DNA from: Aestuariirhabdus sp049985285
GTDB taxonomy: Bacteria > Pseudomonadota > Gammaproteobacteria > Pseudomonadales > Aestuariirhabdaceae
Direction of reading: 5' to 3'
NCBI RefSeq assembly: GCF_049985285.1
Contig: NZ_JBNIEU010000002.1
Span: forward strand, 682,001-746,000
DNA length: 64,000 bases
Part shown: piece after piece, positions 33,343 through 42,102 of the stretch
Position numbering within the stretch: the stretch's first letter is position 1
Layout of the letters: the number at the start of each line of letters is the position of its first letter
Position numbers and translations under genes: made by a program
Notes under the pieces: generated by a model
The model's database searches: none
What the model was told of the DNA's origin: nothing
The model's input: the letters and a program-made list of their open reading frames with translations, nothing else

Positions 33343-33369
33343 TGCACTGGCGGCGGAGTCGCCAGTGCA
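33343..33369. repeat. 10-bp perfect inverted repeat
   Basis: TGCACTGGCG / CGCCAGTGCA with a 7-base loop lies between the quinone reductase and the small gene below (both end here). It is probably a shared terminator hairpin although no strong T tract follows on either side. Confidence 0.6.
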
Positions 33370-33399
33370 ATCACTACCGATCAAACAATAGGTTGTTGA

Positions 33400-33570
33400 T
33401 TAGTTGTAGCTACGAACGAAACCGTCGCTGGACTCAATGGCCGGAATCTGGTGCGCCATCAAGTGGGTCTTGAACAGTGGCTGGATACTGCGATTTTCTT
33501 TTTTGGTTTTTTTTCCAAACCGTTGGCTGGAAATACTTTCGATAAAGTTAAAGGGTTTGGTCCGTTGCAT
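33400..33570 (-). CDS. Unrecognised 56-residue basic protein
   Basis: An open frame too short for usual cut-offs. GGAG lies 9 bases before its ATG. The product begins MQRTKPFNFIESISSQRFGK, has a basic patch (GKKTKKENR), then QPLFKTHLMAHQIPAIESSDGFVRSYN. It has no signal peptide or membrane span. The balanced composition, good ribosome site, isolated position and a hairpin after the stop argue for a real gene. I do not recognise the family and assign no function. Confidence 0.6.
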   Translation of the reverse strand: MQRTKPFNFIESISSQRFGKKTKKENRSIQPLFKTHLMAHQIPAIESSDGFVRSYN

Positions 33571-33873
33571 GGTCGTGCACTCCGCTATTTTCTATTAAAA
33601 CAGTGTAGACCTTTATCTGGCCAGACACTGTTGATCAGCTGTGTAATTGCTGAAGAGGTTGGTGATTCAGCGAAGCGCTATGTTAGCGACTGTTTGTTAG
33701 GGAAAGTATTCGTATCAGTACGTATACGACCTCGACCACGACACGTTTCGAGTGTCGTGGTCGTCACACTTTTTCGGAAAATCGATCCCGCGTAATACTG
33801 CACACCTCGACAAAGGGGTTCGGTATCAAGGCCCATGCGAAAGCCATGGCATGCAAAGCAAATCGCTGAAGCC
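33571..33873. other. Intergenic region upstream of the 56-aa gene
   Basis: No gene recognised. It holds the promoter or leader of the small minus-strand gene and a strong palindrome at 33733-33763. A plus-strand frame that crosses this region and is antisense to the small gene has no family features. Confidence 0.35.
33733..33763. repeat. 12-bp perfect inverted repeat
   Basis: CGACCACGACAC / GTGTCGTGGTCG (33733-33744 with 33752-33763) with loop GTTTCGA. T5 follows at 33770, six bases after the stem on the plus side. It could be an imperfect terminator or a protein-binding palindrome. Confidence 0.6.
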
Positions 33874-35187
33874 CTAGGAGAAGGGGAGCACCGGTAGCTG
33901 CATAAACTGATTCAGTGCCCGTTGCAGGTATGTCACATCTTCGCTGCCTGCGAGTTCACGGATTGAGTGCATACCGAAGGTGGGTACACCTATGTCCAGC
34001 GTGCGCACCCCGATCTCGGCGGCGGTGATGGGGCCAATGGTGCTGCCACAGGCCATATCACTGCGTACTACAAAGCTCTGGCAGGGAACCTGGGCCTGCT
34101 CACACAGGTGCCGAAAGAGCGCGGAGGTTTCACTGTTGGTTGCGTAGCGTTGGTTGCTGTTGAGTTTAATAACGGGGCCCGCATTGAGCAGCGGACCATG
34201 TTTGCTGTCATGGCGGTCGGCGAAGTTTGGGTGGATTCCATGGGCGTTATCAGCCGAGATCATGAGCGAATTTTCCATACAAATGGTGAGTGCTTCTCGC
34301 TCACCCAGAATGCGCTCGAGCACGGTAGCGAGTAATGGCCCCTGGGCACCACTACTGGATTGGCTACCCACCTCTTCGTGGTCGTTGCATACCAGCAGGC
34401 AGGGGGCCTTTTGGTCGGCTTTGTCGCTGTTGGCGATTAACGCGCTAAGGCCGGCGAAACAGCTGAGCAGGTTGTCGAGTCGGGCGCTGGCTATAAACTC
34501 GCGATTGAGACCGATTTTTGCAGGCGCCTGGGTATCATAAAAAGAGAGTTCGTAATCGAGAACCTGATCGATATCCCCGTGTTCAGGGGTTAACCACCGT
34601 TTGAGTTGGGCCCTGAAATCAGGAGCTTCGTCCTCCGCGCATAGCGCCAGAATAGGGGGAAGCTGCGTTTGCGGGTTGATACTTTGTTTTTCGTTCACCT
34701 CCCGGTTCAGGTGAATCGCCAGACTTGGAATAACCGCCACGGGATCCCGCAGGTCGAGCAGCGCGCTGCGCAGCGTACCCTCGGTGCTGCGATAACTGAC
34801 TCTTCCTGCCAGTGACAGGTCTCGATCGAACCAGGGGTTCAACAGGGCGCCGCCATAGACTTCAACACCCAGTTGAAAGTAGCCTTTTTGAGACAGTTCG
34901 GGGTTGGGCTTCACGCGCAGGCATGGGCTGTCGGTATGAGCGCCGACCATGCGAAAACCGCGGTGGGTAAATGCGGCGTCTGCGCAGGTGAAGGCAACCA
35001 GGGAGGAGTCGTTGCGGGTCAGGAAGTAACGTCCATAGGGTTGCAGGTTCCAGTTTTCACCCAGCGCCAGACGTTCAAACCCTGCGTCCAGCAAACGCCG
35101 GGCAAGTTCTCCGGTGGCGTGAAACGGAGTCGGAGACTGGTGAATAAAGTCGATCAGTTGCTGGCTGAGATCGTTGCAATCGCTCAT
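33874..35187 (-). CDS. apeB: M18 family aminopeptidase
   Basis: A 437-residue cytosolic metalloaminopeptidase. Two-metal motifs are seen: VGAHTDSPCLRVKP, SARLDNLLSCFAGLSAL, NDHEEVGSQSSSGAQGP, and the C-terminal MACGSTIGPITAAEIGVRTLDIGVPTFGMHSIRE. The family prefers acidic or neutral N-terminal residues (aspartyl aminopeptidase group). The frame extends upstream to 35280, but the ATG at 35187 gives the normal start MSDCNDLSQQLIDFI and leaves room for the divergent gene's promoter. Confidence 0.93.
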   Translation of the reverse strand: MSDCNDLSQQLIDFIHQSPTPFHATGELARRLLDAGFERLALGENWNLQPYGRYFLTRNDSSLVAFTCADAAFTHRGFRMVGAHTDSPCLRVKPNPELSQKGYFQLGVEVYGGALLNPWFDRDLSLAGRVSYRSTEGTLRSALLDLRDPVAVIPSLAIHLNREVNEKQSINPQTQLPPILALCAEDEAPDFRAQLKRWLTPEHGDIDQVLDYELSFYDTQAPAKIGLNREFIASARLDNLLSCFAGLSALIANSDKADQKAPCLLVCNDHEEVGSQSSSGAQGPLLATVLERILGEREALTICMENSLMISADNAHGIHPNFADRHDSKHGPLLNAGPVIKLNSNQRYATNSETSALFRHLCEQAQVPCQSFVVRSDMACGSTIGPITAAEIGVRTLDIGVPTFGMHSIRELAGSEDVTYLQRALNQFMQLPVLPFS

Positions 35188-35260
35188 GGTGTCGGTGCTG
35201 CTTGTGTGGTTGTGATGACAGCGATTATAGCGAGTGTCGCGCCGGGGAGGGTAGCGTTCT

Positions 35261-35683
35261 ATGCTTAAGGGCTCTATCACCGAAACTCTCTCTATGTCTC
35301 ACTATCGATGTTTAGCCCTGCTGTTGGCCTGTTTGATGATCTCTTTTAGAACCCATGCCGCTGAATCGCCGGCGGTTAAGGATTTTCGTTTTCCGCTGCC
35401 GGGTGACGCCCCCGCCGCTGCGACTGTCAGTCCGATAACGGAGCCGGTAACACCTCCATCGCAGGATATTAAACCGCCTGCTGAGTTACAGCCGGGGTCA
35501 CCGGTTGTCGATTCCATCGGCGCTCAGCGCGGGCAGAGTGACAGTATGGGCCAGGCGATAGCACCCGGCGGTAAGGTATTGGGGAATGTGGACTCGTTAG
35601 GGCGCGTGATTGAGCCGGGGACAGGCGCTATTCGTGGTCAGGTGCCCTCTGCTGGCCAGCCTGCGCGCCCTTTCGTAAAATAG
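35261..35683 (+). CDS. Unrecognised secreted protein with an internal repeat
   Basis: A 140-residue protein (129 if started at 35294). A signal peptide (CLALLLACLMISFRTHA) is followed by a Pro/Ala-rich stretch, then a repeated motif: DSMGQAIAPGGKVLGNV and DSLGRVIEPGTGAIRGQV, with a weaker DSIGAQRGQ before them. The pattern D-S-x-G-x-x-I-x-P-G suggests a short beta repeat. The ATG at 35261 has GGGGAGG 10 bases ahead. It is divergent from apeB and 22 bases upstream of the glycosyltransferase gene. No function is assigned. Confidence 0.65.
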   Translation: MLKGSITETLSMSHYRCLALLLACLMISFRTHAAESPAVKDFRFPLPGDAPAAATVSPITEPVTPPSQDIKPPAELQPGSPVVDSIGAQRGQSDSMGQAIAPGGKVLGNVDSLGRVIEPGTGAIRGQVPSAGQPARPFVK

Positions 35684-35705
35684 TCGTTTTCCCCAGAGGT
35701 GGTGG

Positions 35706-36803
35706 ATGAGGGTTTTGTTGTTATCGGCTTACGATGCCGTGAGCCACCGCTATTGGCGGCAGGGGTTGGTCGCGCAATTTCCCCAATGGCAATGGACCCA
35801 ACTGGCGTTGCCGGCCCGTCACTTCAGCTGGCGTATACGGGGCAATAGCCTGAGCTGGGGGTTGGGGCAGAGCGAATTGCTCAATCGCGACTATGACCTT
35901 GTCGTTGCGACCTCAATGACCGACCTCGCAACTTTGCGTGGACTGGTGCCGAAGTTGGGCACAATTCCAACGCTGGTCTATTTCCATGAAAATCAGTTTG
36001 CCTACCCCCTGAGTGATCAGCGTACCCATTCTGTCGTGGAGTTGCAGATGTTAAACCTCTACACAGCCCTGGCAGCGGACCGAGTGTTGTTTAACAGCCA
36101 CTATAACCGGAACACGTTTCTCGATGGCGTGGAGGCGTTGTTATCGCGCTTGCCCGATCATGTTCCCCCTGATGTGCGTGGACGGCTCGAAGGGCTCTCT
36201 TCTGTGTTGCCGGTGCCGCTGCTGTTTGAAAACAGCCGGGGCGGAGGTGTCGATTGGGGGGGGACGGGTGATGCGGTACGAATTCTCTGGGCCGCTCGTT
36301 GGGAGTATGACAAGGGCCCCGAACGCCTGTTGGCAGCGTTACGAATGCTGGAGGAAAAAGGCGTTAATTACCGGCTGTGTATTCTGGGTGAGCGTTTTCG
36401 CCGCGTTCCCGAAGTATTCGATATCATTGAGAATCAATTTCGTCACCGTCTGGCACAGTTCGGTTTTGCGGATAGCCGTGACCAGTATTTAGCCTGGTTG
36501 GCGTCTGCTCATTTTTTTGTCTCCACGTCGCTGCATGAGTTTCAGGGGATAGCGGCGCTTGAGGCGGTGCAGCAGGGCTGTGTGCCGGTCTTGCCTAAAC
36601 GGCTGGCCTACCCGGAACTGGTACCCGAAGACTACCTCTACGCCAGCGATCTGGATAGCGTCGAGCGCGAAGCCCAGGCGTTGGTTGAACGCCTGATGAT
36701 GCTGGCCCAGGCCCGACAGCCTGCTCCCGATGTTAGTGGGTTGTGTTGGGCAGGACTGGAAGCCTCCTATCGCCAACTGTTTGAAACCCTGGCACGGGCA
36801 TAA
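35706..36803 (+). CDS. QTMAN-type glycosyltransferase (DUF3524)
   Basis: A 365-residue GT-B glycosyltransferase. Residues 1-165 match the DUF3524 type: MRVLLLSAYDAVSHRYWRQG, HFSWRIRGNSLSWG, YFHENQFAYPL and FNSHYNRNTFLDG. A GT4-like C-terminal half has ILWAARWEYDKGPERLLAAL and the ...STSLHEFQGIAALEAVQQGCVPVLP phosphate-sugar binding region. The vertebrate homologue GTDC1 (QTMAN) mannosylates queuosine in tRNA-Asp; bacterial members are annotated by analogy. Whether this one acts on tRNA is inference. Confidence 0.85.
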   Translation: MRVLLLSAYDAVSHRYWRQGLVAQFPQWQWTQLALPARHFSWRIRGNSLSWGLGQSELLNRDYDLVVATSMTDLATLRGLVPKLGTIPTLVYFHENQFAYPLSDQRTHSVVELQMLNLYTALAADRVLFNSHYNRNTFLDGVEALLSRLPDHVPPDVRGRLEGLSSVLPVPLLFENSRGGGVDWGGTGDAVRILWAARWEYDKGPERLLAALRMLEEKGVNYRLCILGERFRRVPEVFDIIENQFRHRLAQFGFADSRDQYLAWLASAHFFVSTSLHEFQGIAALEAVQQGCVPVLPKRLAYPELVPEDYLYASDLDSVEREAQALVERLMMLAQARQPAPDVSGLCWAGLEASYRQLFETLARA

Positions 36804-37119
36804 GCGGTGCGGTGGTGCCCTGACGCTTTACGGGCACGAAGGGCGTGGTGAGCAGGAGGCGTTATAAAATTGCGATTGGCCGCGGCCCAATAGCCGGTTC
36901 ATCATCTGAGCAGGCCATCATCAATGCTTATTCGGGTGGGGACTCCCATGCTATGCCAGTATGGATTGGTCTTGGACAAGCGGACCTTTGTTATTGTGAT
37001 ATCGGCGCCAGGGTAGCATTTCGAAACAGATTAGTTCCCCAATACGGATCAGGATCACGCTATAATCCGGCGAATATTTACTCCCTTGTTTGCAACAGGT
37101 AGATACGTTTCCTCTGACT
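36804..37119. other. Intergenic gap before lpxL
   Basis: No gene seen. It contains a GTGCCC/GGGCAC hairpin just after the glycosyltransferase stop (36815-36837, no T tract) and a promoter -10 at 37061. Confidence 0.35.
37061..37066 (+). promoter_or_regulatory. Probable -10 box for lpxL
   Basis: A perfect TATAAT lies about 55 bases before the ATG of lpxL. The -35 is weak. Confidence 0.5.
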
Positions 37120-38040
37120 ATGGCGTTTGAGACCCCTTGTTTTCGCTGGTATTTTCTTGCTCCCCGCTTCTGGCTGCTCTGGCTTGGGCTGGGGGTTGGT
37201 TGGCTGCTGGTGCAGCTCCCCTACCGGTTGTTGTTACCCCTGGGTCGTGTGCTGGGCCGACTGTTGATGCGTTACGGTAAACGGCGCGTTGCAATAGCGC
37301 GTAAAAATCTTGAACTCTGTTTTCCAGAACTCTCGTTGGATCAGCGTGAGGTTCTGTTACGGAAAAATTTTGAGTCGATGGGTATCGGTGCGATTGAAGT
37401 GGGGATCAGTTGGTGGTGGCCTAAATGGAGACTTTATCGGCTTTTCCACGCTGAGGGGCTCGCCAATCTGGAGGCTATCGAGGGGCAGGGGGCGCTTATG
37501 TTGTGCTTGCACTTTTCCACCCTGGAGGTCGGTGCAGGATATCTGGCTCACCAATGCCGGATCGATGCCATGTATCGTAAACACAGCAATCCGCTTTTTG
37601 ATTGGGTGCAGCAGCGGGGTCGCCAGCGCCATAATCTGGAGGGCGAAACCATTGAGCGCGAAGATGTACGTAGCATGCTCAGGGCGTTACGTAATGGCCA
37701 TCGTATCTGGTACGCTCCGGATCAGGATTACGGGCGTAAGCAGAGTGTTTTCGTTCCTTTTTTTGGCGTGACGGCCGCATCGGTTACCGCAACCTCACGA
37801 TTTGCTCGACTAGGCAAAGCGAAAGTAGTGCCGTGCATCCAGACTCGTTTGGCGGATGGTTCCGGTTACCGAATGCGCTTTCTGCCGGCACTGGAAGACT
37901 TTCCTACGGAAAATGAGGAGGCGGACGCCCGGCGCATAAACGAATTGATTGAAACAGAAATACGGAAGCAGCCGGAGCAGTATATGTGGCTGCACCGGCG
38001 TTTCAAGACGCGTCCCGAGGGTGAATCTTCGTTTTACTGA
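37120..38040 (+). CDS. lpxL: Lipid A lauroyl/myristoyl acyltransferase (LpxL/HtrB family)
   Basis: A 306-residue inner-membrane enzyme that adds a secondary acyl chain to Kdo2-lipid IVA. It has an N-terminal membrane anchor (WLLWLGLGVGWLLVQLPYRLL), the HxxxxE catalytic motif in LHFSTLEVGAGYL, a DQDYG motif, and YMWLHRRFKTRP near the end. A TTG at 37090 opens the frame further upstream, but the ATG at 37120 gives the length seen in E. coli LpxL before PRFW. Its 3' end overlaps the convergent META gene by 7 bases. Confidence 0.93.
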   Translation: MAFETPCFRWYFLAPRFWLLWLGLGVGWLLVQLPYRLLLPLGRVLGRLLMRYGKRRVAIARKNLELCFPELSLDQREVLLRKNFESMGIGAIEVGISWWWPKWRLYRLFHAEGLANLEAIEGQGALMLCLHFSTLEVGAGYLAHQCRIDAMYRKHSNPLFDWVQQRGRQRHNLEGETIEREDVRSMLRALRNGHRIWYAPDQDYGRKQSVFVPFFGVTAASVTATSRFARLGKAKVVPCIQTRLADGSGYRMRFLPALEDFPTENEEADARRINELIETEIRKQPEQYMWLHRRFKTRPEGESSFY

Positions 38041-38471
38041 GGGGGTAAGGGTGTCAGGGTCAAGCGGATTGCACCGTCGTCACTGGTCAGCACGAGCGTA
38101 TCTCCACGATGCTGGAAAGAGGTGGCGCTTGAGACGGCCTGCAGCAGCTGTTGTTCTTGCTGCATTAATGGTTCCGGGCAGGCCATCATGGTTGACCCTA
38201 GCGGACCGATCTTGATCTTCTGCTTGTCAACGCTGTAGCCACCAAAGAATCCATTACAGCCGCCATGGCCGTTAATGCGCCCGTTGTCGGTGCTTTTCGC
38301 GCTGAGTTGAAGCTTTGCCCGTACTGGCAGGGAGATTACCGATCCGTCGATAACCAGTTGCTCAAGCACCCAGTTGCCTTTCAAAGGATAGGCTGTGGGT
38401 TGGTCGGGCGCGGTAGCGCAACCGGCCAGGCCAATAAGAGCGGTCATTAGCAGTGCCGTGGATCGAATCAT
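38034..38471 (-). CDS. META-domain lipoprotein
   Basis: A 145-residue putative lipoprotein. The lipobox is IGLAGCAT. The META domain follows (LKGNWVLEQLVIDG, RINGHGGCNGFFGGY, KIGPLGSTMMACPEPLMQQEQQLLQAV), the pattern found in HslJ. Such proteins are linked to heat or drug stress, without a known reaction. It runs opposite lpxL and in the same direction as rapA, about 145 bases downstream of it. Confidence 0.88.
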   Translation of the reverse strand: MIRSTALLMTALIGLAGCATAPDQPTAYPLKGNWVLEQLVIDGSVISLPVRAKLQLSAKSTDNGRINGHGGCNGFFGGYSVDKQKIKIGPLGSTMMACPEPLMQQEQQLLQAVSSATSFQHRGDTLVLTSDDGAIRLTLTPLPPQ

Positions 38472-38617
38472 GGTTAAAGCCTTTTGTTATAGTGGCTGTT
38501 AGGAAGCCTACGAACAACTCCCTGGCGCCTCTGGTTTTCAGGCAACACCGGGGGCCTATTCACAGGCTCCTTAGGATATCAGCGCAGGCAAGGGTTCCAA
38601 CGTGGTCAGCGAGCAGG

Positions 38618-41494
38618 TTAGCCGGCAAAAATCACGCGCACGGAATCGAGCTGCAGGGGCGACTGCTTTAGCTTTGTTTCGCCATCCCGGGCCAGCGCGG
38701 TGAGGTGACTCAGCTCGCTATCCCGAATATTGGGGTTCACCGCCTTCAATGCCAGCATGCGCTGCAGTTCATCGGAGACCTCTTGTCGGAACTGTTGGCA
38801 GGCGCTGGCAATCACCGTGTTAGCCTGGGTATGCACTGCTTTATCTGCGGCTTTGAGGGCGTCAAGCAGGGGTTGCCGCTGGGCATTGATTAACTGCCGT
38901 GCAGTGGCCCGTTTCAGCGGTTGAAGCTGCCCGTCCAGGGTGTCGAACGCAACCTTGTTTGCAAGGTCATTGCCCTTGGGGTCGATCAGGGCCCGAATCG
39001 CGGTGGGGGGGAGGTAACGCTTAAGCTGGTTACGCTCGCCTCCAGGGCTGCTGATGACATAGATAGCCTCCACCAACATGGTTCCGGGCTTAATACCGCG
39101 GTTATTGATGAGTCCGACGGCGGTGTTACCCAACTCGCTGCCGAGGATCATCTCCATGCCTTCGAGCACCATGGGGTGTTCCCAGCTAATAAACTGCATA
39201 TCTTCGCGGGCAAGGGCCTGTTCGCGGTTCCAGGTCATGGTGGCCCCATCGCGTGGCAGGCCAGGGAAGTCATGCAGCAGGGACTGGTCCGAGGGGCGCA
39301 CAATCATGGCGTGTTTTGAGTGCTCTTCGCTCTCCAGCCCGTAGCAGTCCAGCATCAGATTGAGGTAGCGTTTGAGCGCATCAACCTCGGCGGCGGACTC
39401 GATGCTTTCGATCAGTGGCTGGGTCGGCTCAAGCCCTCGGGAATTTATTTCGAGCAGTCGATCGCGCCCTTGCTGCATCTCCTGTTGCAAAATTTCCCGT
39501 TGCTGCTGACTCTCATTGAGCAACTCGACGATACGGCTATCTTGCCCGAATGCACCCTCCACCAGCAGTGGAATCAGTTGCTCGGCAAAACGGCTGAACA
39601 GGGCGCTACCGGTGGGACAGGTATCGACAAAGGCGTTCAGTCCTTCGTGATACCAGCGGTACAGGGTGTGCTGTGCGGAGTCTGTAAATAGTGGTACATG
39701 CAGTCGAATGGTCTCGGTCTGGCCGATTCGATCGAGACGACCGATGCGTTGTTCCAGCAGATCCGGGTTATCGGGCAGGTCAAACAGTACCAGATGGTGG
39801 GCGAACTGAAAGTTGCGACCCTCACTGCCGATTTCCGAGCAGATCAGCACCTGGGCGCCAAAATCCTCTTCGGCGAAATAGGCTGCGGCGCGGTCGCGCT
39901 CCATAATGCTCATGCCTTCGTGGAATACCGCAGAGGGAATGCCCGAGCGAACACGCAACGCTTCGTCGAGTTCCAGTGCTGTTTCCGCCTGGGAGCAGAT
40001 AACCAGCACTTTCTGTTTGAGGTGTTTTAGCAGCACCATCAGCCACTCTACGCGCGGGTCGAAACGCCACCATGGATCGCTCTCCTCGCTGGAAACATGC
40101 AGCTGATAAGCGCGTTCGGGGTAAAGCTGATTGTTAATCGATGAAGCGCCTTGCAGGGCAAGGGTATAGAGTTCCGGTAGCTCCAGTGGGTAATCCTGTA
40201 CAACCCGGCCAGGAAAGCCTTGAATGGCGGCGCGAGTATTACGAAACAGTACCCGGCTGGTGCCGTGGCGGTCCAACAGTTGGCGTATCAGCTGTGCCCG
40301 CGCCAACTCCCGCTCCGCGCTGGAGGTCGCTGCATCGGCGTCTGCCAAGCGTTGCTGGTTATCGGGGTCATTCAGTAGTTTCCCTAGTGTCTGCAGGGTT
40401 GCACAGGGGAGTGGTTGCTCACTTAGCAGGTGCAGGACGGCATCGGCTACCGGGCGGTACCGGGCCTCTTCGTCTAGGAACTGTTCGAGCCCAGGGTAGC
40501 GGTCAGGATCGAGTAAGCGCAAGCGGGCAAAGTGACTCGCTTTGCCGAGCTGCTCAGGCGTCGCGGTAAGCAGCAAGACCGATGGCGTCTGCTGGGCGAG
40601 CCGCTCCACCAGAAGGTACTCTTGGCTTGGGTTCTGGGCTTGCCATTGCAAGTGATGGGCTTCATCGACCACCAGCAGATCCCAGCCCGCATCGATCAGT
40701 TGGCTTTGCAGGGGGCCGGGCTCTGACGCCAGTTGTGTCGAGCAGATCACCAGCTGCTCGCTTTCGAAAGGGTTCTCCTCACTCATCTCTTCGCAGCGAG
40801 CTCGGTCAAACAGGCTGAAGTGAAGGTTGAAACGGCGCAGCATCTCTACCAGCCACTGGTGCTGTAAGGTTTCCGGTACCAGTACCAGTACGCGGCGGGC
40901 TTCACCGGTCAAAAGTTGATGGTAAAGAATCATCCCCGCTTCGATGGTTTTCCCCAGACCAACCTCATCGGCTAGAAGTACCCGGGGAGCATGTCGTGTT
41001 GATACTTCGCGGGCAATATGTAGCTGGTGAGGGATAAGATTGGTGCGCGCCCCGCATAGTCCCAGTAGCGGCGAGCGCAGGGTGCGGTTGTAATGGGTGA
41101 GTGTACGATAGCGCAGTGCAAACTGATTGAGCTGGTCGACCTGCCCGGCGAGCAGGCGTTCGCGAGGCTTGTTGAACTGAATGAAGTTATCAAGGCAGGA
41201 CTCAGGCAAGCTTTGTTTCTGGCCCTCATCGTCAACGCCGATGTAGGTAATCAAGCCCTCTTTGGAGGTGACCTCGGTGACCTGCAGAATCCAGCCTTCA
41301 TGGCTCTTGACGCTGTCACCGGCTGCAAATTCGACTCGATGCAGCGGGTGATTGTGTCGAGCGTAGGCGCGGGTTTCACCACTGCCTGGATAGAGTACGG
41401 TGATCAGTCGATGATCCAGGGTGAGAATAGTGCCCAGCCCAAGGTCATTTTCAGCCTCGCTGATCCACCGCTGCCCAGGAACAAAATCGATCAT
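38618..41494 (-). CDS. rapA: RNA polymerase-associated ATPase RapA
   Basis: A 958-residue SWI2/SNF2-type translocase. The N-terminal Tudor-like part (MIDFVPGQRWISEAENDLGLGTI) precedes the ATPase core with Walker A DEVGLGKT, the DEAHHLQWQ box and motif VI EQRIGRLDRIGQ. The C-terminal half is RapA-specific. It recycles stalled RNA polymerase. The frame opens at TTG 41515, but ATG at 41494 gives the family start and has GAGGG about 10 bases ahead. Confidence 0.96.
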   Translation of the reverse strand: MIDFVPGQRWISEAENDLGLGTILTLDHRLITVLYPGSGETRAYARHNHPLHRVEFAAGDSVKSHEGWILQVTEVTSKEGLITYIGVDDEGQKQSLPESCLDNFIQFNKPRERLLAGQVDQLNQFALRYRTLTHYNRTLRSPLLGLCGARTNLIPHQLHIAREVSTRHAPRVLLADEVGLGKTIEAGMILYHQLLTGEARRVLVLVPETLQHQWLVEMLRRFNLHFSLFDRARCEEMSEENPFESEQLVICSTQLASEPGPLQSQLIDAGWDLLVVDEAHHLQWQAQNPSQEYLLVERLAQQTPSVLLLTATPEQLGKASHFARLRLLDPDRYPGLEQFLDEEARYRPVADAVLHLLSEQPLPCATLQTLGKLLNDPDNQQRLADADAATSSAERELARAQLIRQLLDRHGTSRVLFRNTRAAIQGFPGRVVQDYPLELPELYTLALQGASSINNQLYPERAYQLHVSSEESDPWWRFDPRVEWLMVLLKHLKQKVLVICSQAETALELDEALRVRSGIPSAVFHEGMSIMERDRAAAYFAEEDFGAQVLICSEIGSEGRNFQFAHHLVLFDLPDNPDLLEQRIGRLDRIGQTETIRLHVPLFTDSAQHTLYRWYHEGLNAFVDTCPTGSALFSRFAEQLIPLLVEGAFGQDSRIVELLNESQQQREILQQEMQQGRDRLLEINSRGLEPTQPLIESIESAAEVDALKRYLNLMLDCYGLESEEHSKHAMIVRPSDQSLLHDFPGLPRDGATMTWNREQALAREDMQFISWEHPMVLEGMEMILGSELGNTAVGLINNRGIKPGTMLVEAIYVISSPGGERNQLKRYLPPTAIRALIDPKGNDLANKVAFDTLDGQLQPLKRATARQLINAQRQPLLDALKAADKAVHTQANTVIASACQQFRQEVSDELQRMLALKAVNPNIRDSELSHLTALARDGETKLKQSPLQLDSVRVIFAG

Positions 41495-41688
41495 ACAGCC
41501 ACCACCCTCGGTCAAAAAAAGGCGCTATGGTAATGGAAAGATAGGGAATAACAAGGAGTATTGTAGCAAGGGAGTGACCCGCAGGCTTTTAAAGTGATCC
41601 CGAGGAGTAATAAAGCGCAAGGGTGCAGCGCCACCCCCGGGGGATGGGGGGTTAGGGGCAGCGCTGCAAAAACAGGAAAGAGGTGGGA

Positions 41689-41949
41689 TTATTCGCTGGC
41701 AGGGGCGCTGCCGATATCAAGAATCAGCTCGGGTTTGCCCTTCAAGGCCTGGGAGAAAACCTCTTTATTTCCAGCAATAAGCAGACCGATCTCCTCCGCC
41801 AGGGACTCATCCAGTTGACTGAACTGCGCCTCTAGCAGCGAAGTGATGTTCGCAGCCAGTTCCAGCATTTTGTCGTGCTCTTCAGCGCTTTTTTTGTCGG
41901 CGAACATACTTCCGTCCCTATCGCATTGCCACATTGGGATAACAGCCAT
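41689..41949 (-). CDS. yebG: SOS-induced protein YebG
   Basis: An 86-residue protein of the YebG family, marked by MAVIPMWQCDRDGSMFADKKSAEEHDKMLELA and a C-terminal part with AEEIGLLIAGNKEVFSQALKGK. YebG is a damage-inducible protein of unsettled function in E. coli. GAGG lies about 6 bases before the ATG. A LexA box lies 46 bases upstream of its start codon. Confidence 0.9.
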   Translation of the reverse strand: MAVIPMWQCDRDGSMFADKKSAEEHDKMLELAANITSLLEAQFSQLDESLAEEIGLLIAGNKEVFSQALKGKPELILDIGSAPASE

Positions 41950-41994
41950 CGTATACCTCGTTTGGTCATCACAGCTTTAGTGATTAGTTTTTGA

Positions 41995-42014
41995 TACTGT
42001 ATATATCAACAGTA
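41995..42014. promoter_or_regulatory. LexA box between yebG and alkB-like gene
   Basis: TACTGTATATATCAACAGTA has perfect CTG and CAG half-sites ten bases apart and an A/T-rich core. It lies between the divergent yebG and the AlkB-type gene, so it could repress both. Confidence 0.9.
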
Positions 42015-42102
42015 TATTTGTCCAGCCCAATTTGTTCTTGCTAGGCTACACAGTGTTGGACGAGTCTGTGTTTACGAGGCTTCCGAGAGTCGGCGGGGTA
42101 AA

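Noticed and set aside
33451..33795. A 114-codon frame antisense to the small 56-aa gene
   Set aside because: It runs through two inverted repeats and shows no domain; the minus-strand frame has the better ribosome site.
36845..37102. An 85-codon frame upstream of lpxL
   Set aside because: It covers the likely lpxL promoter and lacks any recognisable feature.
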